Assembly (NCBI RefSeq): GCF_013055795.1 | Contig: NZ_JABETO010000016.1 | Coordinates: 84,871-148,870 of the forward strand | DNA: 64,000 nt | Direction of reading: 5' to 3' | From: Streptomyces sp. I05A-00742 | Lineage (GTDB): Bacteria; Actinomycetota; Actinomycetes; Streptomycetales; Streptomycetaceae | In this document: in pieces, positions 33,782-42,445 of the stretch | Numbering within the stretch: position 1 is the first letter of the stretch | Layout: each line of letters opens with the position of its first letter | The notes under the pieces: model-generated | The model's input: the letters and a program-made list of their open reading frames with translations, nothing else | What the model was told of the DNA's origin: nothing | Databases searched by the model: none | Translations under genes and position numbers: made by a program

Positions 33782-36700
33782 TCACTCCACCACCTGGCGG
33801 CCCTCGGGCCGGGCCGAGCAGGACGCCCGGAACGAGCAGTTCGCACAGTGCCGGCCGGGTTTCGGGGAGAACCGTTCGTCCAGGACCCGGCCCGCGGCGG
33901 TGGCGAGGAGGTCGCCGATCCAGTCGCTCCCGGCCTCGCCCCCGTCCCCGTCCCTGCCCCCGCCTCCGCCGGCCGGCGGCTCCTGGGCCTGCACCTTGGG
34001 GAGCACGTCGCCGCCCTCCTTCTTGGTGGCGCCCTGCCGGAGCTGGACGAGTTCCGCGCCGCCGGGGCGGGGGCGCCCGCCCTCGAAGACGTCGTCCACG
34101 GCACCGGCCCCGACCGCGACCTGGTACACCGCGAGCTGGGGGTGGCGGGCGACCTCGGCGGCGCTGGGCGCGGACTTGCCGGTCTTGAAGTCGACCACGT
34201 AGGCGTGGCCCGCGGCGTCCCGCTCCACGCGGTCCATGGACCCGCGGACGCGGACGACGTGGCCGTCCACCGGCAGGGTGACGTCGAAGGGGTGCTCGGT
34301 GGCGACGGGGGTGCGGCCGCGCTCCATGACGTGCCAGCGCAGGAAGCGTTCGAGGGCGGCCCGGGCGTTCTCCTTCTCCTGCCGGGACTTCCAGGGGGCG
34401 TCGAAGGCGAGCGCGTCCCAGACGGTCTCCAGGCGCTCCATGAGGACGGCGAGGTCGGCCGGGGTGCGGCCGGAGGCCACCTCGTCGGCGAGGACGTGCA
34501 CGACGTTGCCGAAGCCCTGGGCCGGACCGGCGGGCGCCTCCGCGCGCACCTCGCGCCCCAGGAACCACTGGAGCGAGCAGGTGTCCACGAGCTGGCCGAC
34601 GGCGGAGCCGGAGAGGGCCACCGGGTGGTTCCGGTCGCGGAGGGGCACCTCGCTGTGCGTCGGCTCGTACAGGCCCCACCAGCGGTCGGGGTCGGCGGCC
34701 GGGACGAGCGGCCGGTCCTCCTCGTCGCGCAGGCCGGCGAGCCGGGCCAGCCGGTCCGCGGCGGCGGCCCGGAGCGCGGCCGGGGCGGCGGGGTCCACGG
34801 TGGTGGCGCGCAGCTCGGCGACGAGCGCGGCGACGGCGAGGGGGCGGCGCGGCCGGTGGGTGACGTCGACGGGCTCGACGCCGAGTTCGGCGAGGAAGCG
34901 GGACGGCTGGTCGCCGTCCTCGGCGGCCGCCTTGACCGCCGTGACGACCAGGCGCTCGCGGGCGCGCGTGGCCGCCACGTAGAACAGGCGGCGCTCCTCG
35001 GCCAGCAGCGCGCCGGGCGGGAGGGGTTCGGCGAGGCCGTCGCGGCCGATGCGGTCCGCCTCCAGCAGGGAGCCGCGGCGCCGCAGGTCGGGCCAGAGGC
35101 CCTCCTGTACGCCCGCGACGACGACCAGCCGCCACTCCAGGCCCTTGGAGCGGTGCGCGGTCATCAGCCGGACGGCGTCCGGGCGCACGGCCCTGCGGGT
35201 GAGGGTGTCGGCCGCGATGTCCTGGGCCTCCAGCTCGTCCAGGAACGTGAGCACGTCCCGGCCGCCGGCGCGCTCCTCGGCGCGCGCGGCCGTCTCGAAG
35301 AGCGCGCACACCGCGTCGAGGTCCCGGTCCGCGTTCCGCCCGGCCGCGCCGCCGCGGTGCGCGGCCCGGCGCAGCCGGTCCGGCCACGGGGTGCCGTCCC
35401 AGAGCGTCCACAGGGCGTCCTCGGCCGTGCCGCCGTCCAGCAGTTGGCGCCGTGCCGTGCTCAGGAGCGCGCCCAGGCGCTGCGCGCTCCGCGCGTACGC
35501 CGGATCGTGCGCTACCAGCCGCTCCGGCGCGGCCAGCGCTTCGGCGATCAGCACATCCGAGGGCCGGGGCACGGCGCAACCCGCGGCCCGCTCCTCGTCC
35601 CGCAGGGCGCGGCCGAGCCGGCGCAGGTCGGCACCGTCCATGCCGCCGAGCGGGGACGTGAGGAGGGTGAGGGCGGTCTCGGGGGTGAGCGGGCCGCCTG
35701 CGGCGGGCTCGGGGGGCGCGACGGGCTCGGGTTCGTGCGCGGGGGCGTCCCCGGGGGCGGACGTGGGCTCCCGTTCCTCCTCCATGTCCTGCCCGGGGCC
35801 GGGCTCGTCGAGGTCGTCCACGCCGGGCCCCGGCGTCCGCGTCGCCCACTCCGCCACCACGCGCAGCGCCGTCAGCAGGGGCGCCACCGCGGGCTCGTGG
35901 CGGAGGGGGACGTCGTCGCCGTCCACCTCCACCGGCACGCCCGCGGAGGTCAGGGCGCGGCGCAGGGCCGGTATGGAGCGGGAGCCGGCGCGGACGAGGA
36001 CGGACATGGTGCCCCAGGGGACGCCGTCCTCCAGGTGGGCGCGGCGGAGGATGTCGGCGATGTTGTCGGTCTCGGCGCCGGGCGTCGGGTAGGTGTACGC
36101 CTCGACGCGGCCCCCGGGACGGACGGCGGCGAGGTCGCGGTGGGCGCGGACGGCGTCGGACGGGAGGCGGCCGAGGGGCATGCGGCGGGTGAGGAGGCGG
36201 GTGGCGGCGAGGAGGGCCGCTCCGGAGCGGCGCGAGGTGGTCAGGACGCGGACGGGAGCGGGCGAGCCGTCGCGGCGCGGGAAGGCCTCCGGGAAGTCGA
36301 GGATGCCGCCCACGTCGGCGCCGCGGAAGGCGTAGATGGACTGGTCGGGGTCGCCGAAGGCGATCAGGGTGCGCCCGCCGCCGGCCAGCGCGCGCAGCAG
36401 CCGCACCTGGGCGGCGTCGGTGTCCTGGTACTCGTCGACGAACACCGCGTCGTACCGTCCGGCCAGCTCCGCCGCGACCTCCGGCCGCTCGGCGAGCAGG
36501 ACGGCGCGGTGGACGAGCTCCGCGTAGTCGACGACGCCGCGGGCGTCGAGCACGTCCAGGTACTCGGCGAGGAAGGCCGCGGCCGCGGACCAGTCGCCGC
36601 GCCCGGTGCGCTCGGCGAAGGCGGCGAGCGACTCCGGACCGAGGCCCAGTTCGCGGCTGCGGGCGAGGACGGCGCGCACCTCGTCGGCGAAGCCGCGGGT

Positions 36701-37279
36701 GGTGAGGCAGGCGCGCAGGTCATCCGGCCAGCGCACGGTGGCGCGGCCCTCGCGCTCCAGCTCGGTCTGGCCGGCGAGCAGGTCGCGGACGGCGACGTCC
36801 TGCTCGGGGCCGGACAGCAGCCGCAGCGGTTCGGCGAACAGCCCGGCGTCCTGGTGGGCGCGGACCAGGGCGTAGCAGTACGAGTGGAAGGTGGTGGCCT
36901 GCGGACCCTGCGGTCCCCGCACCGCCGGGCCACGCGCCCCCAGCCGGGCGGCCATGCGGTCGCGCAGTTCGGCCGCCGCCTTGCGGCTGAAGGTCAGGAC
37001 GAGCATGCGCTCGGGGTCGCCGCCGCGCCGTACCCGTTCGGCGACGGCCTCCACGAGCGTCGTGGTCTTGCCGGTGCCCGGGCCCGCGAGGACCAGCAGC
37101 GGGCCCTGCCCGTGCTCAACCACCGCGCGCTGTCCCGCGTCCAGCTCCGGGGGGACCGCCGGCCCCGGCGGGGTGCGCACCAGACGGTACGCGCCCGGCG
37201 CGGGCCGGGGCGCCTGCCGGTGCTCCGGACGCTCCGGGCGCACGGAGCCGGGAGAGCCGGAAAGGGAGTGGGAGCTCAC
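33782..37279 (-). CDS. adnA: AdnA-like helicase-nuclease subunit
   Basis: About 1,165 residues; partner of the downstream gene in an AdnAB-type end-resection complex. Motor motifs: LAGPGTGKTTTLVEAV, LTFSRKAAAELRDRM, FVDEYQDTDAAQ, GDPDQSIYAFRGA, MTAHRSKGLEWRLVV, YVAATRARERL. C-terminal nuclease core: YVVDFKTGKSAPS with QLAVYQVAV. An iron-sulfur type cysteine set is present: TCSLQWFL before the nuclease core and HCANCSFRASC at the end. A short acidic insert lies near residues 500-550. The chosen GTG (VSSHSLSGS) is not strongly supported by a ribosome binding site; an upstream start at 37333 would add 18 residues. Confidence 0.88.
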   Translation of the reverse strand: MSSHSLSGSPGSVRPERPEHRQAPRPAPGAYRLVRTPPGPAVPPELDAGQRAVVEHGQGPLLVLAGPGTGKTTTLVEAVAERVRRGGDPERMLVLTFSRKAAAELRDRMAARLGARGPAVRGPQGPQATTFHSYCYALVRAHQDAGLFAEPLRLLSGPEQDVAVRDLLAGQTELEREGRATVRWPDDLRACLTTRGFADEVRAVLARSRELGLGPESLAAFAERTGRGDWSAAAAFLAEYLDVLDARGVVDYAELVHRAVLLAERPEVAAELAGRYDAVFVDEYQDTDAAQVRLLRALAGGGRTLIAFGDPDQSIYAFRGADVGGILDFPEAFPRRDGSPAPVRVLTTSRRSGAALLAATRLLTRRMPLGRLPSDAVRAHRDLAAVRPGGRVEAYTYPTPGAETDNIADILRRAHLEDGVPWGTMSVLVRAGSRSIPALRRALTSAGVPVEVDGDDVPLRHEPAVAPLLTALRVVAEWATRTPGPGVDDLDEPGPGQDMEEEREPTSAPGDAPAHEPEPVAPPEPAAGGPLTPETALTLLTSPLGGMDGADLRRLGRALRDEERAAGCAVPRPSDVLIAEALAAPERLVAHDPAYARSAQRLGALLSTARRQLLDGGTAEDALWTLWDGTPWPDRLRRAAHRGGAAGRNADRDLDAVCALFETAARAEERAGGRDVLTFLDELEAQDIAADTLTRRAVRPDAVRLMTAHRSKGLEWRLVVVAGVQEGLWPDLRRRGSLLEADRIGRDGLAEPLPPGALLAEERRLFYVAATRARERLVVTAVKAAAEDGDQPSRFLAELGVEPVDVTHRPRRPLAVAALVAELRATTVDPAAPAALRAAAADRLARLAGLRDEEDRPLVPAADPDRWWGLYEPTHSEVPLRDRNHPVALSGSAVGQLVDTCSLQWFLGREVRAEAPAGPAQGFGNVVHVLADEVASGRTPADLAVLMERLETVWDALAFDAPWKSRQEKENARAALERFLRWHVMERGRTPVATEHPFDVTLPVDGHVVRVRGSMDRVERDAAGHAYVVDFKTGKSAPSAAEVARHPQLAVYQVAVGAGAVDDVFEGGRPRPGGAELVQLRQGATKKEGGDVLPKVQAQEPPAGGGGGRDGDGGEAGSDWIGDLLATAAGRVLDERFSPKPGRHCANCSFRASCSARPEGRQVVE

Positions 37280-37513
37280 GTGAGGTGCCGGTCCTGCGGG
37301 TCGGGTACGGGTCCCCCCGCGCCGTTCGGGCACGGGGGAGGGACGGCCCCCGACGCTACGCCAGGAGGCGGGTGGGGCGCAGAACGCCCCGGGGGGCGCG
37401 GGAGCCGTTCGGGCACCTCACCCGTTCGGGTAGCCCGGCGGGCGGGTGGATCAGGTGGCGCGTTTCACACGGGGCGCGCCCTCGCCCACGCCCCGCGCGC
37501 CGGCGCCCTACGA

Positions 37514-37590
37514 GCCGCCCCCGGGAAGCGTTCACCCGAGAAGCCCGTCCCCGGGAAGCGCTCACCCGCGAAGCCCGTCCCCGTGCGACA
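37514..37590. repeat. 30-bp tandem repeat beside the alkyltransferase-like gene
   Basis: Two units of 30 bases plus a third partial one (core CCCGTCCCCGGGAAGCG then CTCACCCGCGAAG). The last unit runs into the 3' end of the alkyltransferase-like gene and encodes its GDG-rich tail, so the C-terminus of that protein is repeat-derived. Confidence 0.65.
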
Positions 37591-37960
37591 CCCCATCCCC
37601 CCGCGGCACCCCGTCCCAGCGTGCCCGCGCCATCGCGATCCGCGGCACATGCCCCTCGGAGGCCGCGCCCGCCTCGCGCAGCGGAGTGCCCTCCGCCCGG
37701 TAGTGGTCGAGCGCCACCAGCTCGCGCCCGGGGAGCAGGACGCCGTCCGCCCGGACGACGCGCCACCAGGGCACGGCCCCGCCGTAGACCGCCATGACCC
37801 GGCCGACCTGGCGCGGGCCGCCCTCGCCGAGCCATTCGGCGACGTCCCCGTAGGTCATCACCCGGCCCGGCGGGATGGTCTCGGCGACGGTCAGGACCCG
37901 TTCCGCGTACTCGGGGAGCTCGGGGAATCCGTGCGGCGATGCGTCGGTCACCCGGTCCAT
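37562..37960 (-). CDS. Alkyltransferase-like (MGMT family) protein without catalytic Cys
   Basis: A 132-residue protein of the Ogt/MGMT DNA-binding-domain family. True methyltransferases have PCHRV; here the site reads VPWWRVVRADG, so the cysteine is replaced by tryptophan and the protein is an ATL that can bind alkylated DNA and flag it for nucleotide excision repair. TIPPGRVMTYGDVAEWLG and RQVGRVMAVY are other family blocks. The C-terminal GDG-rich tail is encoded by a tandem repeat. It lies upstream of adnA on the same strand, near a homologous gene (Rv3204) position in mycobacteria. Confidence 0.85.
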   Translation of the reverse strand: MDRVTDASPHGFPELPEYAERVLTVAETIPPGRVMTYGDVAEWLGEGGPRQVGRVMAVYGGAVPWWRVVRADGVLLPGRELVALDHYRAEGTPLREAGAASEGHVPRIAMARARWDGVPRGDGVSHGDGLRG

Positions 37961-38155
37961 ACTGCCGCAGGCACCGCGGGCTCCGGGGGCCGCGGGCCGG
38001 AAGGCCGGACTCCACCGGAGGACCGTGCTCCACAAGATCACCCAGAGTGCGCGATCGGACTACACGGCGTACGATCCAAGGTCCGCGCCCCCGAAATGCA
38101 CCCTGATACACCCTTGCCCGGCCGGGCCATGCCACCATCTTCCGGGCGGTGACTG

Positions 38156-40894
38156 GTGATACGAGAACGAGAAGACCAGGAAGACACGGACGACGAGCAG
38201 GGCGCGGGGCCTCCTGAGGAGGCCGGCGCTCCCCACGCGCTGCCCGGGAACGGCGAGGGGGCCGAGCGGTCGTATCCGTGCGACACGAAGGACGGCGAGG
38301 TCCACATCGACAAGGTCTCAGGCGACGAGCCGCTGCTCCCCGCCCGCGTCCACCGCCCCGCCGATCTGGTGCGCATGCTCCTGGGGATCGTCGGCATCGC
38401 CGTCGTGCTCGCCCTGGCGGCGTTCGCGCACGGCACGACGACCGGTCTCGCCAACGACGTCAGGGAGAGCGCGGATCACGCCCCGCAGACGCTGGCGACC
38501 TTCGCCGGGCTCGCGGCCAACATCGCGATCTTCATCGTGCCCGTGGCCTTCGCCGTCGAACGGCTGGTCAAACGGGACGGCCTGCGCATCGCCGACGGCG
38601 TCCTCGCGGCCGTCCTGGCGCACGGCGTCTCGCTCGGCGCCGCGCTCTGGGTCGCCGAGGCGGCCCCGGACTCCATCAGGACCGCGCTCACCCGGATCAC
38701 CCCGACCCATGAGCTGACCGATCCGGTGCACGGCTACCTCGCGCCCGTGATCGCCTATATGACGGCCGTCGGGATGTCGCGACGCCCGCGCTGGCGGGTC
38801 GCGATGTGGACGGTGCTGCTGCTCGACGCGTTCGCGGTGCTGGTCAACGGCTACTCGACGCCGTTCTCGATCGCGACCACCGTGCTCATCGGCTGGACCG
38901 TCGCCTACGGCACGCTCTACGCCGTCGGCTCCCCCAACGTCCGCCCCACCGGCCAGCACCTCCTGCACGGCCTGCGCCGCGTCGGCTTCAAGCCGGTGAG
39001 CGCGCTGCGCACGGAGGAGGCCCCGGACGCCGAGCCGTCCCGGGGCACCGCGCACGACCGGGGCCGCCGCTACGTCGTCACCCTGGAGGACGGCCCTCCC
39101 CTCGACGTGACGGTCGTCGACCGCGAGCAACAGGCCCAGGGCTTCTTCTACCGGCTGTGGCAGCGCCTCGCGCTGCGCGGCATCACCCAGCGCCGCAGCC
39201 TCCAGTCGCTCCGCCAGGCCCTCGAACAGGAGGCGCTGCTCGCCTACGCGGCCATCGCCGCCGGGGCCAACGCCCCCAAGCTGATCGCCACCAGCGAGCT
39301 CGGCCCGGACGCCGTGATGCTGGTGTACGAGCACGTCGGCGGCCGGACCCTGGACACCCTCCCCGACGAGGAGATCACCGACGACCTGGTGAACGGCGCC
39401 TGGCGGCAGGTGCGGGCCCTCCAGTCGCGGCGGATCGCCCACCGCCGCCTCGACGGCGACGCCCTCCTGGTGGATCGTTCCGGCAATGTCGTCCTGACCG
39501 ATCTGCGCGGCGGTGAGATCGCCGCCGGCGACCTGGTGCTGCGGATGGACGTGGCCCAGCTCCTCACCACGCTGGGCCTGCGCGTCGGTGCCGAACGGGC
39601 GGTGGCCTCGGCCGTCGCCGTCCTCGGCCCGGACGCGGTCGCGGACAGCCTGCCGCTGCTCCAGCCCATCGCCCTGACCCGCGCCGGCCGGGCGACCCTG
39701 CGCGGGATCGCCCGCGAGCGCGCCCAGCGCGAGCGGGACGCGGTGCTGGAGGCGTCCAGAATCGCCAAGGAGGAGCGGGCCCGGGAGCGGGCGGAGAAGG
39801 GCTCGGGCCCGGCGGACGACCGCAAGGCGCTCAAGGCCGAGAAGAAGGCGGAGAAGCAGGCGCTGGACGTCGCGGCCGAGGAGGCGCGCGAGGAGGACCT
39901 GCTCGCCCGGATCCGCCGTCAGGTGCTGCTGATCCGGCCGCAGGCGCCGATAGAGCCCGTCCGGCTGGAGCGCATCCGGCCGCGCACGCTCATCAGCTCC
40001 ATCGCGGGCGCGATCGCCGCCTACTTCCTGCTCTCGCAGCTGTCGCACGTCGAGCTCGACAAGATCATCGACCATGCCAACTGGGGCTGGGTGGCGGTCG
40101 CCGCGGCCTTCTCCGCGCTCTCCTACTTCGCGGCGGCCATGCGACTGCTGGGCTTCGTCCCGGAGAAGGTGCCGTACCTGCGGACGGTCATGGCGCAGGT
40201 CGCGGGCTCGTTCGTCAAGCTCGTGGCCCCTGCGGCGGTCGGTGGCGTGGCCCTCAACAGCCGCTTCCTGCAGCGCGCCGGGATCCGCCCCGGCCTCGCG
40301 GTGGCCAGCGTCGGCGCCTCCGAACTCTTCGGCCTGGCCGCCCACATCGTCCTGCTGCTGACCTTCGGCTACATCACCGGGACCGAGCAGACCGAATCGC
40401 CGCTCCCGCCGTCCCGCACGGTCATCGGCGGACTGCTCACGGCGGCGGTGCTGGTGCTGGTGGTGACGGCCATCCCGTTCCTGCGGAAGTTCGTCTCGAC
40501 GCGGGTGCGCTCGCTGTTCGCGGGTGTCGTGCCGCGCATGCTGGACCTGCTCCAGCGCCCGCGGAAGCTGGTCAACGGCATCGGCGGCATGTTCCTGCTG
40601 ACCGCCGCCTTCGTGTTCTGCCTGGACACCTCGATCCGGGCGTTCGGCGGCGACATGAGCTTCGCCAGCGTCGCGGTGATCTTCCTGGCCGGCAACGCGC
40701 TGGGGTCGGCGGCGCCGACGCCCGGCGGCGTGGGGGCCGTCGAGGGCGTGCTCATCGGCGCACTGACCCTGGCCGGGCTGCCGGCGGAGATCGCGACGCC
40801 CGCGGTGCTGCTGTACCGGCTGCTCACGTTCTGGCTGCCGGTGCTGCCGGGCTGGTTCTGCTTCAACCAGTTGACGCGCAAGGGCGCCATCTAG
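38156..40894 (+). CDS. LPG-synthase-TM/flippase-like membrane protein with kinase-like core
   Basis: A 912-residue membrane protein. An acidic 65-residue N-terminus is followed by about six hydrophobic helices (residues about 75-265), a cytoplasmic region of about 330 residues, then about eight helices of the MprF-like LPG_synthase_TM family (from IRPRTLISSIAGAIAAYF). The cytoplasmic part resembles a protein kinase fold: GRTLDTLPDEE, AHRRLDGDALLVD (HRD-like loop) and LTDLRGG at the DFG position, followed by a charged coiled-coil-like stretch (KALKAEKKAEKQALD). Start GTG. No aminoacyl-transferase domain follows. Substrate unknown. Confidence 0.85.
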   Translation: MIREREDQEDTDDEQGAGPPEEAGAPHALPGNGEGAERSYPCDTKDGEVHIDKVSGDEPLLPARVHRPADLVRMLLGIVGIAVVLALAAFAHGTTTGLANDVRESADHAPQTLATFAGLAANIAIFIVPVAFAVERLVKRDGLRIADGVLAAVLAHGVSLGAALWVAEAAPDSIRTALTRITPTHELTDPVHGYLAPVIAYMTAVGMSRRPRWRVAMWTVLLLDAFAVLVNGYSTPFSIATTVLIGWTVAYGTLYAVGSPNVRPTGQHLLHGLRRVGFKPVSALRTEEAPDAEPSRGTAHDRGRRYVVTLEDGPPLDVTVVDREQQAQGFFYRLWQRLALRGITQRRSLQSLRQALEQEALLAYAAIAAGANAPKLIATSELGPDAVMLVYEHVGGRTLDTLPDEEITDDLVNGAWRQVRALQSRRIAHRRLDGDALLVDRSGNVVLTDLRGGEIAAGDLVLRMDVAQLLTTLGLRVGAERAVASAVAVLGPDAVADSLPLLQPIALTRAGRATLRGIARERAQRERDAVLEASRIAKEERARERAEKGSGPADDRKALKAEKKAEKQALDVAAEEAREEDLLARIRRQVLLIRPQAPIEPVRLERIRPRTLISSIAGAIAAYFLLSQLSHVELDKIIDHANWGWVAVAAAFSALSYFAAAMRLLGFVPEKVPYLRTVMAQVAGSFVKLVAPAAVGGVALNSRFLQRAGIRPGLAVASVGASELFGLAAHIVLLLTFGYITGTEQTESPLPPSRTVIGGLLTAAVLVLVVTAIPFLRKFVSTRVRSLFAGVVPRMLDLLQRPRKLVNGIGGMFLLTAAFVFCLDTSIRAFGGDMSFASVAVIFLAGNALGSAAPTPGGVGAVEGVLIGALTLAGLPAEIATPAVLLYRLLTFWLPVLPGWFCFNQLTRKGAI

Positions 40895-40915
40895 CCCGGC
40901 GGGTGGAACCAGCCC

Positions 40916-41818
40916 TCAGCCTGCGTGCCGGGCCCCGATCTCCAGGCAGCACCGCACGAAGTCCTGGACGACGGGGTCGGCGTCGTCTCCGGGGGCCCAT
41001 GCGACGCCGACCCGGCTGGGGCCGATGCCGCTGACGGGACGGTAGGTGATGCCGGGACGGGCGTAGAAGCGGGCGGCGGACGCGGGGGCGAGGGCGATGC
41101 CGTAGCCGTTGGCGATGGCGCTGAGCCATTCGTCGGGCTGGTCGGTGACGGCGCCGACGCGCACGGGGTGACCGTCGCGCTCCTCGACGGCCAGCCAGAA
41201 CTCCCGCCAGCGGCCCGTCCCGTGCGGCGCCGCCACGAACGGCTCGTCCAGGAGCTCCCGGAAGAGAATCAGCTCGCGGGCGGCCAGGGGATGTGCCGTA
41301 GGGAGCGCGACACAGCGCGGCTCGGCGAACAACTCCCGCGTCCGCAGGGCCTCCTGGCCCGGGAAGGGCAGCCGCAGCAGGGCCACGTCCGTCTCCCCGT
41401 CGGCGAGTCCCGCGGTCGGCTCCGACCAGGACGCCTGGCGCATCTCGACCCGCCGGCCGGGCCGCCGCCGGGCGAACGCCGCGACGATGTCCGGGGTGAA
41501 CTCGTTGGCCGCGCTGGCCAGGAAGCCCACGCGCAGCACGCGGGCCGCCCTGGCCGCCGCGCTCTTCGTCTCCCCCAGCGTCCGGTCCCACTCCGCCAGC
41601 AGGGCGGGCGCCCGTTCCGCCAGGGCGCGGCCCGGTGCGGTGAGGGTCATGCCGTTCCTGGACCGGGTGAACAGCGGTGTGCCGATCCGCGTCTCCAACT
41701 GCCTGATCTGTTTGGTCAGGGCGGGCTGGGAGACGTACAGCCGTTCCGCGGCGCGGGTCACGCTTCCTTCTTCCGCGACGGCGACGAAACAGCGCAGCAG
41801 CCGGGTGTCGACATCCAT
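40916..41818 (-). CDS. LysR family transcriptional regulator
   Basis: A 300-residue LTTR. The N-terminal winged helix is clear (LLRCFVAVAEEGSVTRAAERLYVSQPALTKQIRQLE), then a linker helix and a two-lobed effector domain (RVGFLASAANEF... to ...PVSGIGPSRVGVAW). The ligand is unknown. It is divergent from the DoxX-like gene, which is the probable target; the 246-base gap holds a tandem repeat. Its 3' end is 21 bases from the convergent flippase-like gene, the point where the accessory region begins. Confidence 0.92.
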   Translation of the reverse strand: MDVDTRLLRCFVAVAEEGSVTRAAERLYVSQPALTKQIRQLETRIGTPLFTRSRNGMTLTAPGRALAERAPALLAEWDRTLGETKSAAARAARVLRVGFLASAANEFTPDIVAAFARRRPGRRVEMRQASWSEPTAGLADGETDVALLRLPFPGQEALRTRELFAEPRCVALPTAHPLAARELILFRELLDEPFVAAPHGTGRWREFWLAVEERDGHPVRVGAVTDQPDEWLSAIANGYGIALAPASAARFYARPGITYRPVSGIGPSRVGVAWAPGDDADPVVQDFVRCCLEIGARHAG

Positions 41819-41983
41819 GCCATCAGGTTATGGACGCGGGTATTGGACGCCGTTCCGGGGGCCGATCAGGCTGGTCACGGACGCGGGGGGGTGAGTGCCG
41901 GGCGACGCGTACGGCCGTACGCCGCTGGATCGCGCGCGTCACTTGTCACTCGTCGCGCCTCACTCGCCACTTGCCACTCGCTA

Positions 41984-42043
41984 CGCCTCACGCCTCATGC
42001 CTCACGCCTCACGCCTCACGCCTCACGCCTCACGCCTCACGCC
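41984..42043. repeat. 7-bp tandem repeat (CGCCTCA) upstream of doxX-like gene
   Basis: Eight head-to-tail copies of CGCCTCA (one reading TGCCTCA) plus four bases of a ninth. A degenerate stretch of related CAC/CGC-type heptamers precedes it from about 41937. It ends 8 bases before the AGGAG ribosome binding site of the downstream gene, inside its expected 5' leader or promoter. Confidence 0.92.
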
Positions 42044-42064
42044 GGCACGAACAGGAGCCACCCC

Positions 42065-42415
42065 ATGTACGTCACCTACGTGATCGTCACCGTCGTCACG
42101 ATCGCCGCCAACACCGTGGACGCCGTCGCGTCCTACCTGAAGGCCGGATTCGCCCTGGCCAACTCGGCCGAGGTCGGTGTCCCCCGCTCGTGGCTCTCCC
42201 CGCTCGCGACGCTCAAGGTCGCGGGAGCCGCCGGCCTCCTGGCCGGGCTCCTGGGCTTTCACGGCCTCGCCGTCGCCGCCGCGACGGGGCTCGTCCTGTT
42301 CTTCGTCGGCGCCACCGCCGCCCACGTCCGCGGCCGTGTGTTCCACAACATCGGGGGTGCGTTGGGCTTCCTGGCGCTGGCCGTCGCGTCGCTCGTCCTG
42401 GCCGCCGGGCGATGA
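42065..42415 (+). CDS. DoxX-like small membrane protein
   Basis: A 116-residue protein with four predicted transmembrane helices (TYVIVTVVTIAANTVDAVAS; LKVAGAAGLLAGLLGF; LAVAAATGLVLFFVGATAAHV; ALGFLALAVASLVLAAG), typical of DoxX family proteins in actinomycetes, some of which are linked to redox stress. AGGAG lies 7 bases upstream of the ATG. Divergent from the LysR gene. No cysteine pair is seen. Function is inferred only by family. Confidence 0.82.
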   Translation: MYVTYVIVTVVTIAANTVDAVASYLKAGFALANSAEVGVPRSWLSPLATLKVAGAAGLLAGLLGFHGLAVAAATGLVLFFVGATAAHVRGRVFHNIGGALGFLALAVASLVLAAGR

Positions 42416-42445
42416 GCCTCAGGACCATGAGCCGGGGCGGCGCTC

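Noticed and set aside
33848-38152. A 1,434-codon open frame on the plus strand, antisense to the adnA-like gene and beyond
   Set aside because: It is antisense to recognised helicase motifs, has Gly/Arg/Glu-biased composition and no domain; it is a by-product of very high GC in the codon third positions. The same applies to long antisense frames at 310-2118, 8107-10275, 10512-13328 and 30155-33688.
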